The notes under the pieces were generated by a model. The model ran no database searches. It saw nothing but the letters and a program-made list of their open reading frames with translations, and had not been told where the DNA came from. Of a stretch of 34,755 bases of DNA, positions 1 to 8,326 are shown in pieces. This stretch comes from Planctomycetota bacterium (GTDB taxonomy: Bacteria; Planctomycetota; Planctomycetia; Isosphaerales; Isosphaeraceae). Numbering within the stretch: the first letter of the stretch is position 1; each line of letters starts with the position of its first letter. The DNA lies in NCBI GenBank assembly GCA_021777845.1, contig JAJYDB010000015.1, positions 1 to 34,755 on the forward strand. The letters are read 5' to 3'. The translations under genes and the position numbers were made by a program.

Positions 1-848
1 CGGCTCGCGTCGCGCGGTCGCGCGGGGTGCCGGTGGTGCTTTCTCCGATCTGTTGGTACGAGCCGCGGGCCTTGGTCGCGCTCGCCGACGGGCCGCGCCG
101 CGCGGCGTGCGCGCTCGCGGGCTGGACGCTGCGCACGATCGCTCCGCGGACGCCGTCTTGGCGACGCGAGCTGCTCGCGCTCGCGGACCTCGTCCTCCCG
201 AATTCACGCGCCGAGGCGCGGCAACTGACGCGGCTCTTCGGAGTGGACCCCGCCCGCATCCGCGTGACGCCGAACGGCGTGGAACCGCGCTTCGCGACCG
301 CGACGCCCGACCTTTGGCACGCACGATTCGGCGACGAGCCGTTCGTGCTGTTCGTTGGTCGCATCGAGCCGCGTAAAAATCTTCTGACTTTAATTCGAGC
401 GCTGCGAGGACTTGGCCTGCCGCTGGTCGCGATCGGCGACGCCCCCGCCGGATTCGAGGGTTACGACGCCGAGTGCCGCCGCGCGGGAGCGGGTTTTGTG
501 CGACGTTTGCCGGCGTTTGATCACGCCGACCCGCTGCTCGAGTCGGCTTACGCCGCGGCGCGGGTGTTCGCGTTGCCGAGCTGGTTCGAGACGCCCGGGC
601 TGGCGGCGCTCGAAGCGGCGGCCGCGGGCGCAGCGGTCGTGATCACACCTTTCGGATGCACACGCGAGTACTTTCACGACGACGTCGAATACGCACGGCC
701 GGACCGCGCGTTCGAAATCGCGCGCGCGATCAAATCGGCGTGGAGACGCGTCGACGACGGCGCACTCGGCGAGCGCGTCGCGCGGTGTTTCACGTGGTCG
801 GTCGCGGCGAGAATCACGGCGGAGGCCTATGACGAAGTCGCGGGCTAA
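1..848 (+). CDS. Glycosyltransferase family 4 (GT-B), 5'-truncated by window edge
   Basis: This is the C-terminal part of a retaining GT-B glycosyltransferase that would transfer a sugar from a nucleotide donor in the cytoplasm, probably for a surface polysaccharide. The frame is open to the first base of the window, and the residues before the first possible start (GTG at 27) already read like the middle of the N-terminal domain, so the true start lies outside. Counting from that GTG, the donor-binding domain shows the GRIEPRKN motif (about 111-118, with R112 and K117) and the E-x7-E pair (E188 and E196, within FETPGLAALE), both diagnostic of GT4. A complete family member is usually 370-400 residues; about 273-281 are visible. 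The stop overlaps the next gene by 20 bases, so the two are translationally coupled. The sugar and acceptor cannot be read from the sequence. Confidence 0.88.
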   Translation, partial: ARVARSRGVPVVLSPICWYEPRALVALADGPRRAACALAGWTLRTIAPRTPSWRRELLALADLVLPNSRAEARQLTRLFGVDPARIRVTPNGVEPRFATATPDLWHARFGDEPFVLFVGRIEPRKNLLTLIRALRGLGLPLVAIGDAPAGFEGYDAECRRAGAGFVRRLPAFDHADPLLESAYAAARVFALPSWFETPGLAALEAAAAGAAVVITPFGCTREYFHDDVEYARPDRAFEIARAIKSAWRRVDDGALGERVARCFTWSVAARITAEAYDEVAG

Positions 849-2223
849 ACCCACTCCCGTCGCGGTGGGCCGGTACCGCTACACGAAGCGGCGCTGGCGG
901 CTGCTCGTGCGCGCCTTCGACGTCCTGGGCGGCGCCGCGATGCGAGCGTGGCGGCTCTTCAGGCCGGCGCCGCGACCGGTCGAACCAAAACGCTTTCTCA
1001 TCATTCAACTTGATCATTTGGGCGACGCGGTGCTGACGAGCCCGTTGATCAACCGGCTCCGCGAAGCGCATCCGAGCGCGACGATCGACGTGCTCGCCTC
1101 GCCGAGCAACCGCGAGGTCTTCGAAGCCGACCCGCGCGTCGATCGCGTTCGGCTCGCGTCGCGCAACTGGTTCGAGCGCAAGCGCGGCAGTTGGGCGCTG
1201 GCCTCGGCGGTCTGGACGCTCGGTCGATCGCTGCGCGGCGGGGGTTACGACGTCGGCATCGACGTCCGCGGCGACCTTTTGAGCGTGCTCGTGCTTGTGC
1301 TCGCGGGGATTCCCCGACGAATCGGTTGGTCGATGGGCGGCGGCGGATTCCTGCTCACCGACGTCGCGCCGTGGATCCCGGGCCGTCACGAAGTGAAGTC
1401 GCGCCTGGCGTTGCTCGCGCGGCTGGGCATCGCGTCCGACGAGCCCGCGCGCGTCGAAGTCCACGTCGAAGACGTCGACCGCGCACACGTCGCGACGATG
1501 CTCGCGACAACCTGGCCCGACTTCGCGCCGACTCCCGCCGGTCCCTCCGAACGTCGGACCCGGCCGCGCGCGAAAATCGCCTCAAATCGCGTTTCGCATC
1601 AATTTCATGATCAACGCAACGTGCAGTCGCATGTTGTGAAGCGAGATGTCGTCACGCACGCCGACCTCGATGCCGACTGGCTGCACGCGGGGCGATTCGG
1701 CGCGGCCGCGCCCTTGCTGGCGGTGCATCTGGGAGCCGGAACCGCGGCGAAACGCTGGCCGACGCGGCATTGGGACGGCTTGATCGCGCGGTTCCTCGAG
1801 GAAGGCTGGCGCGTCGTCGTGGTGGGCGGCTCGGACGACGTCGAGACTTCGCGAGGACTCCGCTCGCATCCGAATTTGAGCGACTGGACCGGCCGCTTGA
1901 CGGTCCCCCGGACGACGGCGTTGCTCGAGCGGGCCGACCTCTTCCTCGGCGCGGATTCCGGCCCCGCGCACCTCGCGGCGGCCGCCGGAGTCGTCTCGGT
2001 GGTGCTCTTCAGCGGGACAAATCGCCCCGCGCAGTGGCGGCCGTGGTCGCGCCGATCGCTCGTTTTGCGGGCCCGCGTCGCGTGCCGGCCGTGCCATCAA
2101 AAGGTGTGTCCTTTATTTGATCACCCGTGCATGACTGGTCTCGACCCCGAGCGCGTCCACCGCGCGGCGAGGCGTTGGTGGAGTCGCATCCACAGGCAGG
2201 AGTCGCCGCATGTTCCGATCTGA
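829..2223 (+). CDS. Glycosyltransferase family 9, heptosyltransferase-like
   Basis: This 464-residue protein is a GT-B enzyme of the ADP-heptose:LPS heptosyltransferase family (GT9), expected to add a sugar to a lipid-linked core or similar glycan at the inner face of the membrane. The N-terminal Rossmann half starts near residue 56 (FLIIQLDHLGDAVLTSPLI) with the conserved Asp of the GD pair at 66. The C-terminal half carries LGAGTAAKRWP, VVVVGGSDD and DLFLGADSGPAHLAAA, typical of GT9 donor binding. Near the C-terminus there is a cysteine-rich stretch (CRPC...VCP...HPCM) often seen in this family. About 60 residues between the two halves (roughly 225-285) look unlike the family and are richer in Asn, Gln, His and Val than the rest. 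The start overlaps the upstream GT4 gene, suggesting one pathway. The exact donor is unknown; a planctomycete may not use heptose. Confidence 0.87.
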   Translation: MTKSRAKPTPVAVGRYRYTKRRWRLLVRAFDVLGGAAMRAWRLFRPAPRPVEPKRFLIIQLDHLGDAVLTSPLINRLREAHPSATIDVLASPSNREVFEADPRVDRVRLASRNWFERKRGSWALASAVWTLGRSLRGGGYDVGIDVRGDLLSVLVLVLAGIPRRIGWSMGGGGFLLTDVAPWIPGRHEVKSRLALLARLGIASDEPARVEVHVEDVDRAHVATMLATTWPDFAPTPAGPSERRTRPRAKIASNRVSHQFHDQRNVQSHVVKRDVVTHADLDADWLHAGRFGAAAPLLAVHLGAGTAAKRWPTRHWDGLIARFLEEGWRVVVVGGSDDVETSRGLRSHPNLSDWTGRLTVPRTTALLERADLFLGADSGPAHLAAAAGVVSVVLFSGTNRPAQWRPWSRRSLVLRARVACRPCHQKVCPLFDHPCMTGLDPERVHRAARRWWSRIHRQESPHVPI

Positions 2224-2401
2224 GCCGCGGCGCGTCGATTGGCGCAGTTGGTCGGCGCTCGTGTGGATGCTCGTCGCGGGTGTGCTTTTCGCCCGGATGG
2301 TCGTGGTCGAACGCGGCGGCAAGGCGGCCGGGATCGTGAGGGCGATCGCGGGCCGCGTCGAGGGCCCGAGCACGCCGTCGCCGTCAAGAACCGTCCGCTA
2401 A
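2210..2401 (+). CDS. Small single-pass membrane protein, unknown function
   Basis: This is a 63-residue frame that overlaps the end of the GT9 gene by 14 bases. An AGGAG Shine-Dalgarno-like sequence at 2198-2202 stands 7 bases before the ATG. Around residues 15-33 it has one hydrophobic segment (ALVWMLVAGVLFARMVVV) flanked by a basic N-terminus and a Ser/Pro/Arg tail, which fits a small inner-membrane protein. I do not recognise a family. The overlap and ribosome-binding site favour a real, translationally coupled gene, but in GC-rich DNA a short open frame can arise by chance. Confidence 0.42.
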   Translation: MFRSEPRRVDWRSWSALVWMLVAGVLFARMVVVERGGKAAGIVRAIAGRVEGPSTPSPSRTVR

Positions 2402-2486
2402 CCGGGGCGCGCGGGTAGGCGCGGAGCGTTCCGCGGCGGGATGATGACGTTGAAGTCGAAGCGCGGTCGTTCCGCGCCTCGCGATA

Positions 2487-5003
2487 ATGTCCGCCGCGCG
2501 AACACCTGTGATGACCTTGCCGCAACCCGACAGCATCCTCGAAAATTCGGCCGCCGCGACGCCTCGCGCTCCGCGACGACTTGTTTTGTCGCGCCGGGTA
2601 CAAACCCTGGCGGTGTTCCTCGCCGCGTTCGCGGGCCTGGCGCCGACGACCGGCGACCTCGGACTCACCTGGGACGAGCCGGCATATCGTTATAGCCAGA
2701 TTATGTCCGAACAGTGGTGGCGACGGCTGTTCGAATCGCGCTCGATCTCCGACGTGAAAGCGCTCGTTGAGCCGAATACGTTGCTCTATTATTGGCCTTA
2801 CGCGCGCTTCGGCCGCAACTTTCACCCGCCGCTGGCCGGGCAGCTCAACTTGCTCGCGTACGAGGCGTTCGGCGGTTGGATGAAGGACGTGCCGGCGCGT
2901 CGAACGGCGTCGGCGATCGAGTTCGCGCTCACCGTCGCGATCCTTTATTCGTTTCTCGCGCGACGCTACAGATTCTGGGCGGGACTCACCGCGGCGGGGG
3001 CTCTGTATTGCATGCCGCGCGTGCACGGCGACGCGCTGCTCGCTTGCACGGATATGCCGGGGTTGATGCTATGGGGTGCGACGGCGCTCGCCTTCTGGAA
3101 CGGCCTTCATCGACCGCGCGGCGAGGCCTGGCGCGTGCTCGTCGGGGTGTTGCTCGGTCTCGCCTTCGTGGAAAAAATGGGGGCCGTCGCGGTGCTGGCG
3201 CCGTTGGTTTTGTGGCTGCTGTTCGCGCGGATCCCGGAGACGCTCCGACGTCGAGGCGGCTGGGCCGACTGGCTCGACGGCCTCGTCACGTCGCTCGTCA
3301 TGCTCGCCCCGCTCGGCGTCGCGTTCCTCGAAATGCAACGGCTCGCACGCCTCTTCCCGCCGCTCTCGCGCACCGATCTGTTCACAAACGCACCCGCGAG
3401 CGCGATCCCCGGCGCGATTCTCGCCGCGCCCTGCGCGCTCTGGCTGCTCCGCGCCGGTCTCCGCCGGCTCGTCCGCGGACACGGCGTCTGGGGCGTCGAA
3501 CGCCCCGCGCTGCAAATCTGGACCGCGATCCTCGCCTTCGCACCGCTCGTCGGTTGGCTCGGCAACCCCGCCTGGTGGCGCGACACCCTGCCGCGCTTGG
3601 CACATTATCAAATTATCAACTCCGGACGCAAAGGCGCGCTGCCCGACATCCGGATCCTCTATTTCGGGCAGACTTATATTTACAGCCTTCCCTGGCAGAA
3701 CGCTTTCGTGCTGGTCGCGATCACGGTGCCGGTCGCGATTCTGGTCGCGGCGTTGATCGGGATGCTGACGCGTCTGCCCGCGACGTTGCGCGATAAACTG
3801 CCCTTGTATTTTGTCTTGCATATGCTCACATTGCCGGTTGTTCGGATGTTTGAGACGCCCGCGCACGACGGCGTCCGGCTCTTCTTGCCGACGTTCTTCT
3901 TTCTAGCGGCGTTCGCGGGCTGGGGGGCTGATTTTTGCGGACGATCGGCGTCGCGGTTGTTCGCCTCGGGGACGCGGACGGCGTTCTGTCAAGCGATCGC
4001 GGCGATCGCGGTGCTCGGCCCCGCGGCGATCCAAGAGGTTGACGTCCACCCGTATGAATTGTCGTACTACAATGAATGGATCGGCGGGCCGCGCGGCGCG
4101 TGGAACGCGGGATTCGAGCTTTCCTATTGGTACGACGCGTTCAATCCGTCGTTCGTCGCGGAGGTCAACGCGTCGCTGCCGCACGGCGCTTCGGTCGACT
4201 TTTTGAACGACGTCGCGAATCCGCCGACGTTTTTTGAGCTGCAGACGCTGGGCGAACTGCGGAGCGATATTGGTCACGGCGACCCCGACGCGCGCGAGTT
4301 TCCGTATGTTTGGCTGCTCACGCAGGACTCGAAGGCGTCGGCGTTCACGCGACTCCTGTTCGCGATGAGGCCGCGTTTGAAGTTGTGCCCGCCGCAGCTT
4401 GACGGCCTGCGCGTGGCGACCGTCGCCGACCCCGAGGCGGTCTCGCGCGCCTGGGCGCTGCAATTGCTCTGCGACGCGCGCGACCTTGCGCCGCCCGAGC
4501 CGCTCGCGGCGCCGGCGTGGGTCCGACTCTACGCGCCGTTCCTGTCGCGATTCTGGGGCGACGGCGCCTCGAAGTTCCGACGCCCCTCGGTTTATGAGCC
4601 GTCGTTCGCGTGGGCGAGGCGCAACCCCGAGGCGCTCCGCGCGGCCGCACGCGCCGCGGCGAGACGCGAGCCCGCGGAAAAGAACCCCGACGCGCGACGT
4701 CTGCTCGCGATCATGGGCCGCTTCGACCGCGACGAAGCACGCGCGCATTTTACCGAGGTCCTGCTCCGCAACCGGCCCGAAGGGCTCCTGGAAGCCGTCG
4801 AAATCCTGATCCGTCGCCCCGAGGCGGTCCGCTCCGTCTTGATGCGTCAGCCCTACACCGACCCGGCGTCGATCGGCGGCTACCTCGACCGCGACGTCGT
4901 CGAGCCCGAGGGCGACCCCGTCGCCGCGGAACCTCAGCCGCGTGAATCAAGCTTCGGCCCCGCGCGCAAGCTTGACGCCGCGGAGTCGCTTTCCCTACGA
5001 TAA
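2487..5003 (+). CDS. Large GT39/PMT-like membrane glycosyltransferase (GT-C fold)
   Basis: This 838-residue polytopic protein looks like a GT-C glycosyltransferase, using a polyprenyl-phosphate sugar donor on the outer face of the cytoplasmic membrane. After a first hydrophobic segment (about 38-53) comes LGLTWDEPAYRYS, with the acidic pair D63/E64 in the first periplasmic loop, the hallmark of the PMT/ArnT/GT39 group. Many further hydrophobic segments run to about residue 500, followed by a roughly 300-residue soluble C-terminal part with LSYYNEWIGGPRGAW, a motif seen in other bacterial GT39-like proteins. It is longer than ArnT (about 550) because of this tail. Position after GT4 and GT9 genes suggests a joint role in cell-surface glycan or glycoprotein synthesis. 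No clear Shine-Dalgarno precedes either the ATG at 2487 or the next one at 2511, so the start is uncertain by 8 codons. Confidence 0.78.
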   Translation: MSAARTPVMTLPQPDSILENSAAATPRAPRRLVLSRRVQTLAVFLAAFAGLAPTTGDLGLTWDEPAYRYSQIMSEQWWRRLFESRSISDVKALVEPNTLLYYWPYARFGRNFHPPLAGQLNLLAYEAFGGWMKDVPARRTASAIEFALTVAILYSFLARRYRFWAGLTAAGALYCMPRVHGDALLACTDMPGLMLWGATALAFWNGLHRPRGEAWRVLVGVLLGLAFVEKMGAVAVLAPLVLWLLFARIPETLRRRGGWADWLDGLVTSLVMLAPLGVAFLEMQRLARLFPPLSRTDLFTNAPASAIPGAILAAPCALWLLRAGLRRLVRGHGVWGVERPALQIWTAILAFAPLVGWLGNPAWWRDTLPRLAHYQIINSGRKGALPDIRILYFGQTYIYSLPWQNAFVLVAITVPVAILVAALIGMLTRLPATLRDKLPLYFVLHMLTLPVVRMFETPAHDGVRLFLPTFFFLAAFAGWGADFCGRSASRLFASGTRTAFCQAIAAIAVLGPAAIQEVDVHPYELSYYNEWIGGPRGAWNAGFELSYWYDAFNPSFVAEVNASLPHGASVDFLNDVANPPTFFELQTLGELRSDIGHGDPDAREFPYVWLLTQDSKASAFTRLLFAMRPRLKLCPPQLDGLRVATVADPEAVSRAWALQLLCDARDLAPPEPLAAPAWVRLYAPFLSRFWGDGASKFRRPSVYEPSFAWARRNPEALRAAARAAARREPAEKNPDARRLLAIMGRFDRDEARAHFTEVLLRNRPEGLLEAVEILIRRPEAVRSVLMRQPYTDPASIGGYLDRDVVEPEGDPVAAEPQPRESSFGPARKLDAAESLSLR

Positions 5004-5037
5004 GATGCTGCGCGCAGGCCGACGTCGAGGAGTCGTC

Positions 5038-5112
5038 GTGGATGAGAGTTATCGGCACGTAATAACGGCCGTGCGGCGCGATATCGCCTACGCGTGTTTG
5101 GGACAACGATAA
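5038..5112 (+). CDS. Possible 24-residue leader peptide before rimO
   Basis: A GTG at 5038 is preceded by GAGGAG at 5027-5032 with a 5-base spacer, and the frame stops at 5110-5112, four bases before the rimO start. The peptide would be basic and is not similar to anything I recognise. The ribosome-binding site and the close stop-to-start distance suggest translational coupling to rimO, but a frame this short could be chance. Confidence 0.22.
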   Translation: MDESYRHVITAVRRDIAYACLGQR

Positions 5113-5116
5113 GATT

Positions 5117-6550
5117 ATGAGTTCACAATCCGACGCGAAAGCGCGCTTTTCGTTCGTCAGCTTGGGTTGCCCGAAGAATACGGTCGACTCCGAGCGGATG
5201 TTGGGGCTGTTGTCGCAGGACGGCTACCTGCTCGTCCCCGACACGGTCGACCATGACTTTGTTATTGTAAATACGTGTGGTTTTATTGACGCCTCGCGGC
5301 GCGAGTCGCTCGCCGTCGTGCATGAAATGATCGAGCGAAAAGGGCGCGGCGAAATTAAAGGGGTGATTGTCGCGGGCTGTCTGGCGGAGCGGCAGAAGGA
5401 GATGCTGCTCGAGGAGGCGCCCGAAATCGACCAGGTGGTCGGCGTGTTTGGACGCGAGGAAATCACTCGCGCCGCCGACCGAATTCTGGGCGAGCTTCGC
5501 GAACAGCGCTCGATCTTTCGGCCCGCCGCCGTGAGCGCTCAGGACGACCGCGCACGGTTACGGATCACGCCGCGGCACCTCGCCTACCTGAAAGTGTCCG
5601 AAGGCTGCGACCGCCTCTGCACGTTTTGCTCGATCCCGTTGATGCGCGGGCCGCACGTCACGAAGCCGATCGAAGCGGTCGTCGCGGAGGCGCGCGAACT
5701 CGCCGCCGACGGCGTCCGCGAGCTCAACCTCGTCGCGCAGGACATGACGTACTACGGCGTCGACCTCTACGGACGCCCGCGCCTCGCCGAGCTGCTGCGG
5801 GCGCTCGACGACGTCGCCGGGCTCGACTGGATCAGGATACTTTACAATTACCCGAATTACTTCACCGACGAACTCTACGAAACCCTCTCGACCTCTCGCA
5901 AGATCATCCCATACCTTGATATGCCGATCCAGCATATCAACGACCGCATGCTCAAAGTGATGAATCGCCGTCACACGCGGGCGGAGACCGAGGCGATCGT
6001 CGCGCGATTGCGCGGCTCGATTCCCGGGCTCGTCCTGCGGACGACGTTCATCGTCGGATTTCCCGGCGAGACCGACGCCGAGTTCGAGGAGTTGCTCTCT
6101 TACGTGAAGACGTCGCGATTTGAGCGGGTCGGCGTGTTTCCTTATTCGTTCGAGCCCGACACGCCCTCGGCGCGGGTGCCGGGGCACTTGACCGACGAGG
6201 TCAAAAACGAGCGTCGCGACCGGGTGATGGCGGCTCAACAGGAGATCGCGTTTGAGTTCAACGCGTCGCTCGTCGGGCGGACGCTCGACGTTTTGATCGA
6301 CGCGGTCGAGCCGCGCGGCGTCGCGGTCGGCCGTTCGTACGCCGACGCGCCCGACGTCGACGGCGTCGTCTACGTCGCGGGCGCGGGACTCGAGCCGGGC
6401 GACCTGATCGCATGCGAAATCGTCGAGTCGCGCGGGTACGACCTCGTCGCGCGTCCCGTCGAGACCGCGCCGCCGCGCGCGCAGCGACGCAAACGACCGG
6501 CGCCGCGCCGCAAGCCCGCATCGTCGCCTCTCAATGTCTTGAACGACTGA
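5117..6550 (+). CDS. rimO: Ribosomal protein uS12 (S12) methylthiotransferase RimO
   Basis: RimO is a radical-SAM enzyme that adds a methylthio group to the conserved Asp of ribosomal protein S12 in the cytoplasm. Three domains are visible in order. The N-terminal UPF0004 domain opens with VSLGCPKNTVDSE (typical of RimO, not MiaB) and has C18, C54 and C88 for the first [4Fe-4S] cluster. The radical-SAM core has C164-x3-C168-x2-C171 for the SAM-binding cluster, then YLDMPIQH and FIVGFPGE. The C-terminal TRAM domain runs from about 385. The last 25 residues are a basic, Arg/Pro-rich extension beyond the usual end. Length (477) is slightly above the usual 430-450. The stop is one base before pgsA; a rimO-pgsA neighbourhood is known from several bacterial phyla. 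Confidence 0.95.
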   Translation: MSSQSDAKARFSFVSLGCPKNTVDSERMLGLLSQDGYLLVPDTVDHDFVIVNTCGFIDASRRESLAVVHEMIERKGRGEIKGVIVAGCLAERQKEMLLEEAPEIDQVVGVFGREEITRAADRILGELREQRSIFRPAAVSAQDDRARLRITPRHLAYLKVSEGCDRLCTFCSIPLMRGPHVTKPIEAVVAEARELAADGVRELNLVAQDMTYYGVDLYGRPRLAELLRALDDVAGLDWIRILYNYPNYFTDELYETLSTSRKIIPYLDMPIQHINDRMLKVMNRRHTRAETEAIVARLRGSIPGLVLRTTFIVGFPGETDAEFEELLSYVKTSRFERVGVFPYSFEPDTPSARVPGHLTDEVKNERRDRVMAAQQEIAFEFNASLVGRTLDVLIDAVEPRGVAVGRSYADAPDVDGVVYVAGAGLEPGDLIACEIVESRGYDLVARPVETAPPRAQRRKRPAPRRKPASSPLNVLND

Positions 6551-6551
6551 T

Positions 6552-7142
6552 ATGTCGATACGCGATGAACACCCCGAGGCGTCGCCGCTCGGCGTCTGGA
6601 ACGTGCCGAACGCGTTGTCGTTCGGACGTCTGGCGCTGACGTTTGCCGTTTGCGGATTGATCGCGGGCGAGCGTTGGCTCGGCGCGTCGGCGGTCTTCGC
6701 GGTCGCGGCGATCACCGACGCCTTTGACGGCTACCTCGCGCGGCTCTTGAAGCAGGAAACGGCGTTCGGACGGCAGCTCGACCCGCTTATCGACAAACTA
6801 ATGGTGCTGTGTATTCTTGTGTATTTAATACCGGTTTCGGGCTCGGGCGTCGAGCGTTGGATGGTCGCGGCGATCGCGACGCGCGAGCTTTTGATTCAGG
6901 CGTTGCGCGGGCATCTCGAAGGGGGCGGCCGGGCGTTCGGTGCGCGCTGGTCGGGAAAGTTGAAGACGACGGTGCAATGCCTGGCGATCGTCGCGAGCCT
7001 CGCCTGCTTGGCGTGGTCGGTCGAGCCGTCGTCGATCGGGGCGCGCGTCCGCGACGTCTTGCTTTGGGGGGCGGTCGCGCTCACGATCTATAGCGGCGTC
7101 GCGTACGTTTGGAGCGCGAGACCGCGTTCGGATCGCTCCTAG
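6552..7142 (+). CDS. pgsA: CDP-diacylglycerol--glycerol-3-phosphate 3-phosphatidyltransferase
   Basis: The product catalyses the committed step of acidic phospholipid synthesis in the inner membrane: CDP-diacylglycerol plus glycerol-3-phosphate gives phosphatidylglycerophosphate. The full CDP-alcohol phosphatidyltransferase signature D-x2-D-G-x2-A-R-x8-G-x3-D-x3-D is present with D56, D59, G60, A63, R64, G73, D77 and D81. It opens with WNVPNALSFGRL, the usual PgsA N-terminus, and has several hydrophobic segments; 196 residues is normal for the family. It begins one base after the rimO stop, so it is probably translated by coupling. Assignment to PgsA rather than to another CDP-alcohol transferase rests on the N-terminal motif and the rimO neighbour. 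Confidence 0.9.
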   Translation: MSIRDEHPEASPLGVWNVPNALSFGRLALTFAVCGLIAGERWLGASAVFAVAAITDAFDGYLARLLKQETAFGRQLDPLIDKLMVLCILVYLIPVSGSGVERWMVAAIATRELLIQALRGHLEGGGRAFGARWSGKLKTTVQCLAIVASLACLAWSVEPSSIGARVRDVLLWGAVALTIYSGVAYVWSARPRSDRS

Positions 7143-7179
7143 TCGACGCGTCGACGCGCTCCGATCGCATCATAATTTT

Positions 7180-7186
7180 GGTGGAG
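7180..7186 (+). promoter_or_regulatory. Ribosome-binding site that sets the uppP start
   Basis: GGTGGAG lies 6 bases before the GTG at 7193. It supports starting uppP there, right at the conserved IDWLEALVLGVVQG sequence, and not at earlier in-frame candidates that would overlap the end of pgsA. Confidence 0.6.
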
Positions 7187-7192
7187 TCCGCC

Positions 7193-8326
7193 GTGATCGA
7201 CTGGTTGGAAGCCTTGGTTTTGGGCGTTGTGCAGGGGTTCACCGAATTCCTGCCGGTTTCGAGCGACGGGCACCTCGCGGTCGCGCAGCGTCTGTTTTCT
7301 CACGTTGCCGGCGTCAAACACTCCGCTGCCGACGAGGTCTTCTTCGACGTGATGCTGCACGTCGGCACGTTGACGGCGATCGTCCTCTACTACCGGGCGG
7401 AGTGGACCCGGGCGCTGCATGCGCTGTTCGCGACTCCTCCGTCCGCGGGCGACGGCCGGCCGCCGTCGTTCGCGACCCGCACCTTGCGGCTGATCGTCGA
7501 GCAGTCGAAATCGCTGCTTTTGCCAAGTCGCGCCGCGACCGCGCACGACGCAACCGCGACCGGCGCGGCCGCGCTCGACCCCCGCGCCGTCGTCCGCGCC
7601 GTACTGCTCGCCGGCGTCGCGACGATCCCGCTCGTGCCCGACGCGCTCTTCCTCAAAAAATGGATCGACCAGTCTTTCCAAAGCATGAGCATGATTGGTA
7701 TTGGCTTTTGGATTACCGCGGTGACGCTGCTCGCGACCAGCCGTCTGCGCGCGAACAGCCTTCTGTCCGGCGGCTCGAAGAACGCGTGGACGACGACGTG
7801 TCTCGATGCGCTCTTGATCGGGATCGCGCAAATGTTCGCGCCGTTGCCGGGGGTGAGCCGCAGCGGCTTGACGGTGGCGGCGGCTTTGGCGCTGGGTTTT
7901 TCGCCCGCGTGGGCGGTGGGATTCAGCCTGTTGATCGCGTGCCCGGCGATCGGCGGCGCGGCGGTTTACGAGCTGCTCAAGCATATGCCGCACGGGCTTG
8001 GAATCGTCGAGGTGATCCGCGTGGTTGCGGCGGCGTCGGTCGCGGGCGTGATCGGTTACCTCTCGATCTCATGGCTGGCGAGTGTTGTCCGCGAGCGTCG
8101 TCTTTGGTACTTTTCGATCTACTTGATGATCCTCGGGACGGTCGTTTTGGCCGCGTCCGCGATTGTCGCGGAGTCTCCCCGTGAGCAAGCCTCGACGTCG
8201 ACTTTGGACCGGCCCGTGCGGCTCGAATTACGTCGACCGACTGATCGACGACACCCGCGACGACCCGCCGCGACTCTGGCTCACGCCGAACGAACTCGCA
8301 CGCCGGCGCATCGAAGGCGCGCTTGA
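7193..8326 (+). CDS. uppP: Undecaprenyl-diphosphatase UppP (BacA family)
   Basis: UppP removes one phosphate from undecaprenyl diphosphate, regenerating the lipid carrier for peptidoglycan and other wall glycans. With GTG 7193 as residue 1, the two catalytic motifs are QGFTEFLPVSSDGH (Q14, E18, S23, S24, H27) and PGVSRSG (R223 within 219-225). Hydrophobic segments continue to about residue 326. Two features are unusual. About 60 extra residues sit between the first two membrane blocks (roughly 78-130). A 50-residue, Arg/Thr-rich tail follows the last membrane segment and is encoded entirely within the start of the next gene (146-base overlap in another frame). Family members are normally about 260-290 residues; this one is 377. 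The family call is secure; the tail may be translated or may reflect a sequence error near 8180. Confidence 0.9.
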   Translation: MIDWLEALVLGVVQGFTEFLPVSSDGHLAVAQRLFSHVAGVKHSAADEVFFDVMLHVGTLTAIVLYYRAEWTRALHALFATPPSAGDGRPPSFATRTLRLIVEQSKSLLLPSRAATAHDATATGAAALDPRAVVRAVLLAGVATIPLVPDALFLKKWIDQSFQSMSMIGIGFWITAVTLLATSRLRANSLLSGGSKNAWTTTCLDALLIGIAQMFAPLPGVSRSGLTVAAALALGFSPAWAVGFSLLIACPAIGGAAVYELLKHMPHGLGIVEVIRVVAAASVAGVIGYLSISWLASVVRERRLWYFSIYLMILGTVVLAASAIVAESPREQASTSTLDRPVRLELRRPTDRRHPRRPAATLAHAERTRTPAHRRRA

